Shown piece after piece: positions 17,845 to 25,944 of a stretch of DNA of 64,000 nt. The stretch covers positions 310,001 to 374,000 of the forward strand of contig NZ_JAHZIJ010000002.1 in NCBI RefSeq assembly GCF_019443105.1, in the 5' to 3' direction. The position numbers and the translations under genes were made by a program. This DNA is from Paenibacillus oenotherae (GTDB lineage Bacteria > Bacillota > Bacilli > Paenibacillales > Paenibacillaceae). The notes under the pieces are model-generated. The model saw only the letters and a list, made by a program, of their open reading frames with translations. It did not search any database and was not told the DNA's origin. Position 1 is the first letter of the stretch. The number at the start of each line of letters is the position of its first letter.

Positions 17845-18201
17845 TTATTGAGTCATTATGTATCCGATTGAAGCAAGCGCGAGGCCAAGCCCGAGCGTCA
17901 GAGCCAAATACAGCAATCCTTCGCCGTATTTGCGCTGAGAGAGCATGCCTGCCAATTGAACTGACAGTGTCGAAAAGGTAGTAAACCCGCCAAGAAAGCC
18001 GATGCCAGCAAAATGATACAGAGCGCTGTAACGGTCATTCCAGCCCCAGCCAGCGATCATGCCCAGCAGCAGCGCACCAACGGCGTTAATAAATAACGTC
18101 CCCCAGTAAGGCTTCCTGCCGATATGCGCCATATAGAGACCGATGCCATAGCGCGCCGAAGCGCCAAGCGCTCCGCCTAGGGCAACCATTAGCATCATCA
18201 T
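17845..18201 (-). CDS. crcB: Fluoride ion channel CrcB/Fluc, second copy
   Basis: About 118 aa, four membrane helices. Fluc signature: GGALGASARYGIG at the N-terminus, WGTLFINAVGALLLG with the conserved Asn, and GFLGGFTTFSTLS, the Phe-box/TTFS loop lining the ion path. Exports fluoride passively. Start ATG 18201 overlaps the stop of the first crcB by 4 nt (ATGA), behind AGGAG; the frame remains open upstream but that part overlaps crcB copy 1. Adjacent, dissimilar crcB copies usually form a heterodimer in Firmicutes. Confidence 0.9.
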   Translation of the reverse strand: MMMLMVALGGALGASARYGIGLYMAHIGRKPYWGTLFINAVGALLLGMIAGWGWNDRYSALYHFAGIGFLGGFTTFSTLSVQLAGMLSQRKYGEGLLYLALTLGLGLALASIGYIMTQ

Positions 18202-18599
18202 CCCTGTCCGCTCCTCGTCCCCGATGCAGCAACAGTTCCAGCTAACGCCGCTCCAACACCGAGAATAATACTGGAGGCTGCGTATGCAACCGCGAAGCTT
18301 GCGTTTCCGGCTTGTACGAGCCGAACCGTCTCGACGCTGTAAGCAGAGAATGTCGTGAATGCGCCCAGAAACCCGGTTCCAATACCCTCTCTCCACACCG
18401 CGCCAAGCTTGTAACGTGCAGCAAGCGCAAGTATGATTCCCAAAGCGAGACTGCCAAGAACATTAATGACAAAAGTCGCCCATGGCCATCCGTCCGAGCC
18501 CGATTGAGGCATCCACACACTGATGCCATACCTTGATATGGCTCCAAGTGCGCCAAAGATGACGACCGCGGCCCAAACCTTCAACGCTGCAGCCGCCAT
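18198..18599 (-). CDS. crcB: Fluoride ion channel CrcB/Fluc, first copy
   Basis: About 133 aa, four membrane helices, with IFGALGAISRYGISVW, WATFVINVLGSLALG and TGFLGAFTTFSAYSVE. Fluc channels are dual-topology dimers. Start ATG 18599 (MAAAALKVWAAV) lies inside the last 19 bp of aroK, so translation is probably coupled to it. No fluoride riboswitch motif was seen upstream of aroK, so these genes are not obviously fluoride-induced from this promoter. Confidence 0.9.
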   Translation of the reverse strand: MAAAALKVWAAVVIFGALGAISRYGISVWMPQSGSDGWPWATFVINVLGSLALGIILALAARYKLGAVWREGIGTGFLGAFTTFSAYSVETVRLVQAGNASFAVAYAASSIILGVGAALAGTVAASGTRSGQG

Positions 18600-19105
18600 T
18601 CCGTAGCGATGGCATCGGCAACCTCGGAAGGAGTCAGCTGTTCCGTATCGATTGTGCAATGTGCAAAATCATACGCATGCTTGCGATCCTCCAGCAGCTT
18701 GTACACCCGGCCTCTGACATCACCTTGCAGCAGCGGCCTTGAAGTATCCTGACTGACACGGGAAACGATCAGATCCGCAGAGGCATACAGGTTGACGACA
18801 AAGCCGAATTTCAGCATAAGCTCCCGGTTCTGTTGGGCAAGCACTGCCCCGCCGCCGGTCGCAATCACTTGAAGCCGCTCACGCCCAAGAACCTCTGAGA
18901 GCGCCTCCGTCTCCGCTTCGCGAAATGCCGCTTCACCCTTTGTTGCGAATATCTCCGGAATCGGCATTCCAGCACGATCAATAATGACGGCATCAACATC
19001 AACAGCCTCACAGCCAAGACGCTCCGCCAACAACTGACTCACGGTGGATTTGCCCGTACCCATGAAGCCGATAAGTACAATATGTGATTGTAGATTGTCC
19101 TTCAT
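18581..19105 (-). CDS. aroK: Shikimate kinase
   Basis: Phosphorylates shikimate with ATP, two steps before chorismate. 174 aa. P-loop GFMGTGKST (13-21), shikimate-binding DVDAVI and FREAETEAL, TGGGAV (~93-98), and the lid RPLLQGD. Start ATG 19105. It heads a tight aroK-crcB-crcB group, with aroA 36 bp further downstream. Confidence 0.95.
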   Translation of the reverse strand: MKDNLQSHIVLIGFMGTGKSTVSQLLAERLGCEAVDVDAVIIDRAGMPIPEIFATKGEAAFREAETEALSEVLGRERLQVIATGGGAVLAQQNRELMLKFGFVVNLYASADLIVSRVSQDTSRPLLQGDVRGRVYKLLEDRKHAYDFAHCTIDTEQLTPSEVADAIATEWRLQR

Positions 19106-19262
19106 TGCTTGGCATACTCCTTCTTACACTGAGCAAGCGTAATTTGTGTTCATATTGAAATATCATACCATTATTACGTATTTAGGGGTATAAAAAAGTT
19201 GATTTTGCCGTAGAGATGATAATGTACGGTTATCACAACCTTCCTGTGCAGGAGTGATTCTC

Positions 19263-19562
19263 ATGCCCTCCAATCGCGAGCCCCGGCCGGCAGCAGACCG
19301 AATAAGCAGAATCTTGAATCCCGATTATCCGCTATGCCGTGATGATGTGGTCTGGATATTAGAGTATATAAAAAAGAAAGTGGCTGACGAAGCGCCTGAA
19401 TTGCTCAGTCTCTCCCAGCCACGATTATTGCGTAACTTCCAATGCTTCGCCGAAGCATCTATGATTCTCATCAAGCAGCGCGGCGGATGCGGCCATGAGG
19501 CCGACCGCCTGCGAAACTGCCTGTTAGAAGCGGTGGATGGCCTTCATCCTGCTCCAGACTAG
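19263..19562 (+). CDS. Conserved-looking small protein of unknown function
   Basis: 99 aa from ATG 19263 (spaced 8 nt from CAGGAG; a GTG at 19254 overlaps that site). Soluble and mostly helical, with three cysteines (CRDDVVW, FQCFAEA, GGCGHEADRLRNC). The coding frame is clean and codon usage resembles the neighbours. Ends 7 bp before convergent gnd. I do not recognise a family. Confidence 0.65.
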   Translation: MPSNREPRPAADRISRILNPDYPLCRDDVVWILEYIKKKVADEAPELLSLSQPRLLRNFQCFAEASMILIKQRGGCGHEADRLRNCLLEAVDGLHPAPD

Positions 19563-19568
19563 CCGCAA

Positions 19569-20981
19569 TTAGGATTGCATCCAGTTGAAGTGGAACGAGC
19601 CTTCTTTGTCCACACGCTTGAACGTGTGTGCACCGAAGTAATCACGCTGCGCTTGCAGCAGGTTAGCCGGCAGACGCTCTGTCCGGTAGCTGTCGTAGTA
19701 GGACAATGCGCTGGAGAATCCAGGAACCGGAATTCCTTGCTGCACTGCCGTTGCTACCACTTCACGCCATGCGCCTTGGTACGATTGCACGATCTCCTGG
19801 AAGTAGGAATCGAGCAGCAGGTTCGGGAGCGCTGCATTGCGGTCGTATGCATCCTTGATGTTCTGCAGGAAGCGTGCACGAATGATGCAGCCGCCGCGGA
19901 AGATCATCGCGATGTCGCCGTAGCGAAGATCCCAGCCGTACTCGTCGGAAGCTGCGCGCATTTGTGCGAAGCCTTGCGCGTAGGAGCAAATTTTGCTCGC
20001 GAACAGCGCTTTGCGAACGGATTCGATGAAAGCAGCTTTGTCGCCTTGGAACGGAGCAGGTTGCGGCCCTTTGAGCAGCTTGCTTGCCGTTATGCGCTCT
20101 TCCTTGAGGGCAGAGAGGAAACGCGAGAATACCGATTCCGTAATGATGGACAGCGGCACGCCAAGATCGAGCGCGCTTTGGCTTGTCCATTTGCCTGTAC
20201 CCTTCTGTCCGGCAGAGTCAAGAATCACGTCTACCATCGGCTTGCCTGTTTCTGGATCGTACTTGGAGAAGATATCAGCTGTAATCTCGATCAGGTAGCT
20301 ATCGAGCTCGCCTTTGTTCCATTCCGTGAATATATTGTGCAGTTCTTCCGTATTAACGCCAAGAACATTCTTGAGCAGGTCGTAAGCTTCGCAAATCAGC
20401 TGCATGTCGCCATATTCGATGCCGTTGTGAACCATCTTCACGTAGTGGCCTGCGCCGTCCGGTCCGATGTACGTACAGCAAGCATCGTCGCCGACTTTAG
20501 CGGAGATCGCCTTGAGAATCGGCTCCACAAGCTCATATGCGGATTGCTGGCCGCCCGGCATAATGGACGGTCCTTTCAATGCGCCTTCTTCGCCGCCGGA
20601 TACGCCTGTACCGATAAAGCGGATTTTTTTGGCTTCCAGATCTTTGCTGCGGCGTTGTGTATCAGGGAAATAGGCGTTGCCGCCGTCGATAATAATATCG
20701 CCTTCATCAAGGTGCGGAACGAGTGAATCGATTGTAGCATCAGTACCAGCGCCCGCTTGAACCATGATCAGAATTTTGCGTGGCGTTTCGAGCGATTGAA
20801 CGAACTCTTCAATGGTATATGTACCAACAAGGTTCTTGCCTGCAGCTTCTTGAAGCAGGTCGTCAGTCTTCTCCCGCGAGCGGTTGAATACCGAGACAGT
20901 AAACCCTCTGCTCTCAATGTTAAGCGCGAGGTTCTTGCCCATTACGGCCAAGCCAATTACACCGATTTGCTGTTTAGACAT
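19569..20981 (-). CDS. gnd: 6-phosphogluconate dehydrogenase (decarboxylating)
   Basis: Oxidative pentose-phosphate step: 6-phosphogluconate plus NADP+ to ribulose-5-phosphate, CO2 and NADPH. 470 aa, standard length. NADP fold [15 protein letters not shown] (7-21), [11 protein letters not shown], the substrate motif [20 protein letters not shown], catalytic-Lys region [15 protein letters not shown], and the C-terminal FRGGCIIRA. Typical ATG start at 20981. Stand-alone gene; the 588-bp upstream gap holds a hairpin array. Confidence 0.96.
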   Translation of the reverse strand: MSKQQIGVIGLAVMGKNLALNIESRGFTVSVFNRSREKTDDLLQEAAGKNLVGTYTIEEFVQSLETPRKILIMVQAGAGTDATIDSLVPHLDEGDIIIDGGNAYFPDTQRRSKDLEAKKIRFIGTGVSGGEEGALKGPSIMPGGQQSAYELVEPILKAISAKVGDDACCTYIGPDGAGHYVKMVHNGIEYGDMQLICEAYDLLKNVLGVNTEELHNIFTEWNKGELDSYLIEITADIFSKYDPETGKPMVDVILDSAGQKGTGKWTSQSALDLGVPLSIITESVFSRFLSALKEERITASKLLKGPQPAPFQGDKAAFIESVRKALFASKICSYAQGFAQMRAASDEYGWDLRYGDIAMIFRGGCIIRARFLQNIKDAYDRNAALPNLLLDSYFQEIVQSYQGAWREVVATAVQQGIPVPGFSSALSYYDSYRTERLPANLLQAQRDYFGAHTFKRVDKEGSFHFNWMQS

Positions 20982-21244
20982 ACAGTTCTTCCATCCCTTT
21001 TCTCGTTATTGTGATTACTTCTCTCATGCGACAAAATACTCCACGCACACAATATCCCTATTTTACTCCTTTTGCTCGGGAATGAAAACCATTATGTCAT
21101 AAAAAGTTACGTTCGATGCTTAAGCAGCAAAAGCAGGGTCGCCAAATGGCCTGCCAAAAAAGTTCGCGCAGAGTGAGAACATCCCGTTTCTAACGTGTGT
21201 GGATCTCTTAACTTGCTGTGACTTCAACGTGGCAAGCAGGTTGG

Positions 21245-21434
21245 AAGCCTGCGAAAGTGCAGGAATTTTGGTGAAAAAAGCTTGATTTGACCGAATGCCT
21301 GCAATAGCGCAGGCCTATAGGGCGGAATTGACGGATAGAGCGGATATGCGGCGAAATTCCTGCGCTTTAGCAGGCATTCGGTCTTCAGTAAACCAGAAGA
21401 AGTATATTCCTGCACGTTGGCAGGCATTCGCTCT
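21245..21434. repeat. Hairpin array, copy A: four CCTGC-N6-GCAGG units
   Basis: In the 583-bp gene-free gap 20982-21568. Four identical stems CCTGC/GCAGG with 6-nt loops begin at 21248, 21298, 21359 and 21409 (spacings 50, 61, 50). Units 1-2 have the flank pattern ...CCTGC-N6-GCAGGAAT..., units 3-4 the reverse complement ATTCCTGC-N6-GCAGGCATTC, so the whole ~180-bp element is an imperfect palindrome about its centre. Copies B (53321) and C (58815) keep the same register. No open frame with a ribosome site lies inside. A separate dyad at 21512-21538 (GAGCTTCCGG type) precedes the next gene and may be its terminator. Confidence 0.9.
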
Positions 21435-21568
21435 CAGCAGGCTGTAAAGAGCAGAAAACTTGCATGTATCGCGCAGATGGAGATTTATGGCCCAGTGCTT
21501 AAACAAATAAGCTCCCGGTCCACTTACTACCGGAAGCTCATGCACTTGCACGTATTCGATTCAATCCT

Positions 21569-22165
21569 TTACAACTCAAGCTGTATCATCTCAGTTCTCA
21601 ACGTATTTAGACGTTCCTTGGATAAGGCGGCATCCTCTTCGCGGCCATCCGTCACTGCCTCATGCAGAACAGACAATTCATAGTCCAGCTCATAGCGGAG
21701 AACAATCGCCCGCTCCTCTGCCCGTTTCGACTGAAACGCCTGCATAACTTCTTCTAATGTTACCAGCGGCTTCTTTTGATAAATGATGCGATGCTCCATA
21801 CCAGACACCTCCACGAGTCGAATGATTTCGCCAAACATGATGCTCTCAATTACGATTTGACGGTCTTTGAACCGTTTAACCACGGCATGGCCGCGTGAAT
21901 CATTAATCAGCTTCTCCAGCAGCTCTGACAGCTTCTCATCCTTAATAATGTAGTCGCCTATAATTTTGTATCGGTTGCGCACCCGTTGAAACCGGAGCTT
22001 CACGAGCTTGCGACCGCTTCGAACCGATATGAGGAAAAATACATCTGTTTCGCTCCAATAAAGTGAATACCCTTCCTGAATTAAATCCCTAATCAGATTC
22101 TGGATTTGCCGGCGGTCGAATCGCAGCTCCAGGTTGCAATATTCTACTTCATAGCTCTTGTTCAT
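21569..22165 (-). CDS. Unknown soluble protein, 198 aa
   Basis: Not recognised. Start ATG 22165 (MNKSYEVEYCNLELRFDRR) fits GGGAGGG 7 nt upstream; a TTG two codons earlier is less likely. The N-terminal half alternates beta strands with basic residues (VRSGRKLVKLRFQRVRNRYKIIGDY) and could be nucleic-acid binding. The C-terminal part is a charged helix (RAEERAIVLRYELDYEL, DAALSKERLNTLRTEM). No signal peptide or membrane segment. It sits at the edge of the sporulation gene cluster. Function not inferable. Confidence 0.7.
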   Translation of the reverse strand: MNKSYEVEYCNLELRFDRRQIQNLIRDLIQEGYSLYWSETDVFFLISVRSGRKLVKLRFQRVRNRYKIIGDYIIKDEKLSELLEKLINDSRGHAVVKRFKDRQIVIESIMFGEIIRLVEVSGMEHRIIYQKKPLVTLEEVMQAFQSKRAEERAIVLRYELDYELSVLHEAVTDGREEDAALSKERLNTLRTEMIQLEL

Positions 22166-22406
22166 CGGCAATCCCTCCCTGTACTTAGTGATTGGCGAAA
22201 TGTTCTGAATATTCCCTCATATTATTATCTTATACTCCATCTTATGTAATGGCAACTTGGTTTATTGACTATTTTTAACCCTGAATGAGGCAATTGAACA
22301 ATATCGCTCCATAATGGGCTAATTCACTGTCCGTACAGGAGCACAGTCATCCGCCATCGCACACTCATAGTATGTAGAGAATTCAAACCAAAAGGAGCTG
22401 ATTCCA

Positions 22407-22553
22407 TTGTCATATGGTTATGGCGGTGTTGGCGGAGCTTACGATAAATGTAAAGGCGGATATCCAGTAGTGGGCGGTGCTTTCACCAGCGCGGGCGTCA
22501 TTCTCGTACTCTTCATTCTGCTGGTTATCATCAGCCGCTCCATTCTCTGCTAG
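22407..22553 (+). CDS. YjcZ-family sporulation mini-protein
   Basis: 48 aa, start TTG 22407 behind AAAGGAG (spacing ~9). Gly/Tyr-rich head (SYGYGGVGGAYDKCKGG) followed by the family tail SAGVILVLFILLVIIS, one membrane helix. YjcZ/SscA-type mini-proteins of bacilli are made in sporulation and linked to spore assembly or germination. A second member lies at 25717, so the pair brackets gerP. Too short for ordinary gene calling. Confidence 0.85.
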   Translation: MSYGYGGVGGAYDKCKGGYPVVGGAFTSAGVILVLFILLVIISRSILC

Positions 22554-22558
22554 TCGTC

Positions 22559-22607
22559 ACAAAAAAAAGAGACCATCCAGCGCTACGTGCCGGGCGGTCT
22601 CTTCTTT
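22559..22607. terminator. Bidirectional terminator
   Basis: AAGAGACC...GGTCTCTT stem between the YjcZ-like gene and the convergent alpha-crystallin-like gene. There are eight A's on the left (T's for the minus strand) and TTCTTTATT on the right. Confidence 0.8.
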
Positions 22608-23046
22608 ATTCCCGTATAAACAGCTCATAATACTGCTCGCCGGATTTGCGCTTGCGCAATTTGATCTGCAGCACCTGCTCCTTGAGAAGGGCCTTGCCGC
22701 TGCGGGGCTCGACTAATTTGGGCAGCTTGATCGTGTGCTTCTTCGAATCGGACAACCCGCTCAGCTTAATGCTGAAGTTGCTTGCCATTATTCTGACATT
22801 GTTTATATCTGCCGATCCCGGCAGCTTGATCCGTACGATGAGAAAATGATGCGTTTCGAATATTTCGGTCGGCAGCGACCCTTTTGCGCTGGAACTAGCA
22901 GCCTTTGCCGGTTTAATCAACATATCGCGTACATAATCATTCAACCAACTGGATGGATTGCCGGGATCAAGCGGGAATGGAACTTTGCCATTAAAGAACT
23001 TGTCGAATTCGATAGATGCGAACGGGTCAAAATCATCATTGCTCAA
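22606..23046 (-). CDS. Hsp20/alpha-crystallin-like protein, probably spore-associated
   Basis: 146 aa from TTG 23046 (MSNDDFDPFASIEFDKFF), spaced 8 nt from GAGGTG; GTG codons just upstream overlap that site. The stretch EIFETHHFLIVRIKLPG is the start of an alpha-crystallin beta-sandwich, followed by NVRIMASNFSIKLSG and a basic C-terminal strand. The N-terminal region is acidic. Diverged small heat-shock proteins of this kind (CotP-like) are found in bacilli spores, and the neighbours are sporulation genes. The family call is moderately sure; the spore role is inference. Confidence 0.7.
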   Translation of the reverse strand: MSNDDFDPFASIEFDKFFNGKVPFPLDPGNPSSWLNDYVRDMLIKPAKAASSSAKGSLPTEIFETHHFLIVRIKLPGSADINNVRIMASNFSIKLSGLSDSKKHTIKLPKLVEPRSGKALLKEQVLQIKLRKRKSGEQYYELFIRE

Positions 23047-23243
23047 AGCAATCACCACCTCTATGACAGTTTATTCAGCACCCGCCTATTCAGTGCAGCC
23101 GGTGATGGCTGCCGAATCGGCATGACCTGGCAGACCTTTCGATAAGCTCGCTTTGGGGCATGTGCAGAAAAAAAAAGAAACTGCCCGCAGGCAGTTCCTC
23201 GCATCTCGTATAAATGAATAGCATCTCGTGTCTAATGGAATGG

Positions 23244-23444
23244 TCAAACAAACCATTCATTCAATACTAATCCGAACACAACACTGCTTACAACAGCGCC
23301 TGCAAAGCTGTACCAGCCTGCGCGCGACTGCTGTTGGAACATCTTCAGAATCCCTAGGCTCAGCAATGAGAAGATGAGCAAAATGAACACGGCGCCCGTA
23401 ATGAATAAGCCCGCGGAAACGTTACTTACATCTACAACTGACAA
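23244..23444 (-). CDS. Small two-helix membrane protein
   Basis: About 66 aa from TTG 23444 (8 nt after AAGGGAG); GTG 23453 touches that site. Two hydrophobic helices (AGLFITGAVFILLIFSLLSLG and AGAVVSSVVFGLVL minus the first residues) separated by a short charged QQQSRAGWY loop. No family recognised. Lies between two groups of sporulation genes, divergent from gerPA. Confidence 0.65.
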   Translation of the reverse strand: MSVVDVSNVSAGLFITGAVFILLIFSLLSLGILKMFQQQSRAGWYSFAGAVVSSVVFGLVLNEWFV

Positions 23445-23582
23445 GTCAAACACTCCCTTGCGAACAAGTCTTTTCTCCTATTATAAACGATAAGCCTACC
23501 CGTTAACCATAAGTTTACGGCTGGAAAGTCGGACAAATTAGTGACAAATCCTCTCGAAGGATCTCACCGCCATCGCTGTGGA

Positions 23583-23609
23583 ACCTATAGGCGAATGCCG
23601 CATACGATG
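23583..23609 (+). promoter_or_regulatory. Candidate SigE/SigK-type promoter of gerP
   Basis: An ACC -35 element (23583-23585) is followed after 15 bp by CATACGATG (23601-23609), close to the mother-cell -10 consensus CATANNNTA. gerP operons in bacilli are transcribed by mother-cell sigma-K. It lies 44 bp before the gerPA start. Confidence 0.45.
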
Positions 23610-23652
23610 TAACATCAGCCTTGCGCATCAACGTGAAGGAGTGCGATACGTT

Positions 23653-23898
23653 ATGCCTTCTATTGTCGGTTTCGTCAAAATAATTAGCGTCGGCTCCAGC
23701 TCCATCGTACAATTCGGCGATTCCCTTCAACTGTCGCCATCGAGCACTTCCAAAACCTATGCCGGTTCAGGATCCTTTCTTACTGGCAGCCTCGCAAATT
23801 CCAATACCGGGGCCAGTGCGACGAACACAAGCGATCAGGATGTTCAGGACAGCACGGAGAACAATGTGGGGAACAGTGGAGTTGGTGGTGTTATATGA
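23653..23898 (+). CDS. gerPA: Spore germination protein GerPA/PF family, first gene of gerP
   Basis: 81 aa. Begins MPSIVGFVKIISVGSSSIVQ and has the family core SKTYAGSGSF. GerP proteins are needed for coat permeability to germinants. GerPA and GerPF are paralogues of the same size. I call it gerPA because it is first in an operon whose next genes are PB, PC, PD and PE in canonical order. Start ATG 23653 behind GAAGGAG. Overlaps gerPB by 4 nt (ATGA). Confidence 0.85.
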   Translation: MPSIVGFVKIISVGSSSIVQFGDSLQLSPSSTSKTYAGSGSFLTGSLANSNTGASATNTSDQDVQDSTENNVGNSGVGGVI

Positions 23899-24107
23899 GC
23901 CTGACCGTTCATCAGCAAATTACGATCCACCAGCTTCGGGTGGACAGTGTTACGAATTCTTCCGTGCTGCAGGTCGGTGCAGCCGGCTCCATTCGCTCAT
24001 TGTCGCAGCTCTACAATACGGGGGGATTCACAGAACCAGCCCCCCAGCTTGGCGCGATGACAGAAGAGAATCCACTCTCCTTTGTACCGCTCCCGAACCC
24101 CACATAA
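23895..24107 (+). CDS. gerPB: Spore germination protein GerPB
   Basis: 70 aa. Recalls B. subtilis GerPB: HQQITIHQLRVDSVTNSSVL, then VGAAGSIRSLSQLYNTGGFT and PAPQ. Part of the coat-permeability operon; no membrane helix. Start ATG 23895 is coupled to gerPA. Confidence 0.9.
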   Translation: MSLTVHQQITIHQLRVDSVTNSSVLQVGAAGSIRSLSQLYNTGGFTEPAPQLGAMTEENPLSFVPLPNPT

Positions 24108-24125
24108 GGATTGAGGTGAATGAGA

Positions 24126-24860
24126 ATGCAGCCAACGAATGGTTACAGCTACTCACCATGGGACATGTGCAAAGCGATGTCGCAGCAAATTCAGCAGTTG
24201 ACAGGCATGCTTGAGCAGCAGCAGGCCGCGCTGATGAAACTGAGCCGTGAGGTGAGCATGCTCACAGAGCGCGTCACATCCGCCGAATCCAAGCCGATGT
24301 ATAACATTGAGCGATTGGAATACAATTTTGACCAACTAAAGGTAGAGAAGCTCGACGGCACGCTCAATATCGGTATGACACCGCCAAATGAAGAGCAGTT
24401 CAAAGAAATCGGCCAGGTTGTGATCCCCGGCGGCAATCAACAAGCGCCACTTGGATTAACTGACCACAACAAGCAATCGGGCGATGCAGCCCCGTTTCTT
24501 GGCATGAATGCTTCCACCGGGGCGGACGGCGCATTGTCTCAGCCCCCCTACCCCGAAATCCGGCGGGATGTGGATCTATACTTAACGACAGCTGCTCCTG
24601 CAAAATTAGCTCAGCTCGAAGCGGAGCTTGGACTGACCCTTGACCAGCATCATCGCAACCTTATTATCGAAGATATTCGCAGACAAATAAGCACGCGAAT
24701 CAACTTTTACATTCAAGCCGCTTCCAAGAAAGAAAAATCTGGCGGTATATCGAATGAGCCAACTATCGAGCAAATCCATTCCGATGTCGTTGCGAAGACG
24801 ACCAGAGATATTGATACCGCGCTGCGCGGATATGTAACGAAACTGAAGAGCAGCGGTTAA
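24126..24860 (+). CDS. gerPC: Spore germination protein GerPC
   Basis: About 244 aa, the largest member. The N-terminal half is a coiled coil (QQIQQLTGMLEQQQAALMKL), then the conserved NIERLEYNFDQLKVEKLDGT with GTLNIGMTPP. Start ATG 24126 spaced 7 nt from GAGGTG; ATG 24120 two codons earlier is closer than ideal. A C-terminal globular part (LTLDQHHRNLIIEDIRRQI) follows a Gly/Asn-rich linker. Required in B. cereus and B. subtilis gerP function for germinant access. Confidence 0.9.
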   Translation: MQPTNGYSYSPWDMCKAMSQQIQQLTGMLEQQQAALMKLSREVSMLTERVTSAESKPMYNIERLEYNFDQLKVEKLDGTLNIGMTPPNEEQFKEIGQVVIPGGNQQAPLGLTDHNKQSGDAAPFLGMNASTGADGALSQPPYPEIRRDVDLYLTTAAPAKLAQLEAELGLTLDQHHRNLIIEDIRRQISTRINFYIQAASKKEKSGGISNEPTIEQIHSDVVAKTTRDIDTALRGYVTKLKSSG

Positions 24861-24888
24861 CAACCGTTTTCAAAGGAGGTCTCTCATT

Positions 24889-25107
24889 GTGATTCAATTC
24901 AATCTTGTGAACTATGGTCTTCAAGTGGGCTGTATCCAGATGACGGCGATAGCAAGTGCATCCATGCTGCAGGTCGGGGATTCGGAGCAGATTACACTCT
25001 ACTCGATGTTCGATACTCCGCCGGAATCCGTCATCGTTGGCCCGCTAGTTCCGCTTGGTATTCCGGAGGGAGAGGGGGAATCAGAGGTTGAAGCCCAAAC
25101 GGACTGA
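24889..25107 (+). CDS. gerPD: Spore germination protein GerPD
   Basis: 72 aa from GTG 24889, behind a strong AAAGGAGGT. Family stretch VNYGLQVGCIQMTAIASAS, then LQVGDSEQITLYSMFDTPPE and VGPLVPLG, as in B. subtilis GerPD. The acidic tail overlaps gerPE by 20 nt. Confidence 0.9.
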   Translation: MIQFNLVNYGLQVGCIQMTAIASASMLQVGDSEQITLYSMFDTPPESVIVGPLVPLGIPEGEGESEVEAQTD

Positions 25108-25597
25108 CGATACGTACCCCACTCAGCTCCCGGCAAGCGATGCGGAACCGTATGACAGCGAGCATTATCCGATTCGCACTTCAGAGCTGGGAGCGCTTAT
25201 CGTGAACAGCATCTCAGGTTCTTCTATCATCCAGCTCGGAGACCGCAAGGAAGTGGCCGCAAAGCTTCTCGGTCTTGCCGTACAGCGGGAAGTCCCTCAT
25301 ACGGAGGGCGGCGATGTTTATTTCGAATCCTATGCGATCTTCGATCGGCCTCTCCCCAGCCTGATCGAATCACCCGCTGAAGACAATAGCGTTGTGATCC
25401 GCAAGCAGAATTTTGCCCCTTGCATTCGTGTAGGAGGCATTAAAGTGCTTGCTATGAGCGGTACAGCATTAATGCTAATCGGTCTTGGCAGCACAGCTAC
25501 CGCAGAATCCCGCATCAGCAACATCCGGCAATTTGCAAGACGGGCCATTGACGCGGATCCGTGTATGCCCCCTTATAGAGTCGGCATTCCCGATTAG
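25088..25597 (+). CDS. gerPE: Spore germination protein GerPE
   Basis: About 169 aa, longer than the ~130-aa relatives because of an N-terminal extension. Core matches the family: VNSISGSSIIQLGD, GLAVQREVPH, AIFDRPLPS, RVGGIKVLAMSG and ESRISNIRQF. Start set at TTG 25088 (GAGGGGG upstream); no ATG is available before the conserved core, so the true start is uncertain. gerPF, which ends the operon in Bacillus, is not present downstream; a YjcZ-like gene follows instead. Confidence 0.85.
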   Translation: MKPKRTDDTYPTQLPASDAEPYDSEHYPIRTSELGALIVNSISGSSIIQLGDRKEVAAKLLGLAVQREVPHTEGGDVYFESYAIFDRPLPSLIESPAEDNSVVIRKQNFAPCIRVGGIKVLAMSGTALMLIGLGSTATAESRISNIRQFARRAIDADPCMPPYRVGIPD

Positions 25598-25716
25598 GCG
25601 GATGCGCAAATCACAAATGACCCGGTACAAACGTCCAAACGATTTGCAGACCCCGTCATACATTAATAATGTGATATACAACATCACAAAAATCAACCTT
25701 TCAGGAGGTATGTTCA

Positions 25717-25866
25717 GTGGGATACCTACCAGGTGGTGTCGGCGGTGCAGGCTGCGGACCGGCCGTTGGCGGCGTGGGCATAGGCTGCGGCTTGTGGACT
25801 AGTGCGGGCGTCATTCTTGTTCTCTACATTTTGCTCGTAATTGTTCTTCGTGCTGGTATTTTCTAA
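25717..25866 (+). CDS. YjcZ-family sporulation mini-protein, second copy
   Basis: 49 aa from GTG 25717 behind CAGGAGG. Gly-rich head (GYLPGGVGGAGCGPAVGG) with two Cys, then the membrane tail SAGVILVLYILLVIVL, nearly the same as the mini-protein at 22407. Position right after gerPE suggests sporulation-linked expression. Confidence 0.85.
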   Translation: MGYLPGGVGGAGCGPAVGGVGIGCGLWTSAGVILVLYILLVIVLRAGIF

Positions 25867-25885
25867 ATCGCATAATACGATACAG

Positions 25886-25918
25886 AGACCGGCCTTGCAA
25901 ACGCAAGGCCGGTTTCTG
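25886..25918 (+). terminator. Terminator after the YjcZ-like gene
   Basis: ACCGGCCTTGC and GCAAGGCCGGT (25888-25913) form an 11-bp stem with a 4-nt loop. The T run behind it is short (TTTCT). Confidence 0.65.
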
Positions 25919-25944
25919 GCGTACAGTTAAAGTCCACTATCCAA

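Noticed and set aside
19106-19262. Fluoride riboswitch ahead of the crcB-containing operon
   Set aside because: The expected GG-GAUGG...CUGAUGACUCCUAC pattern is not present in this 157-bp gap.
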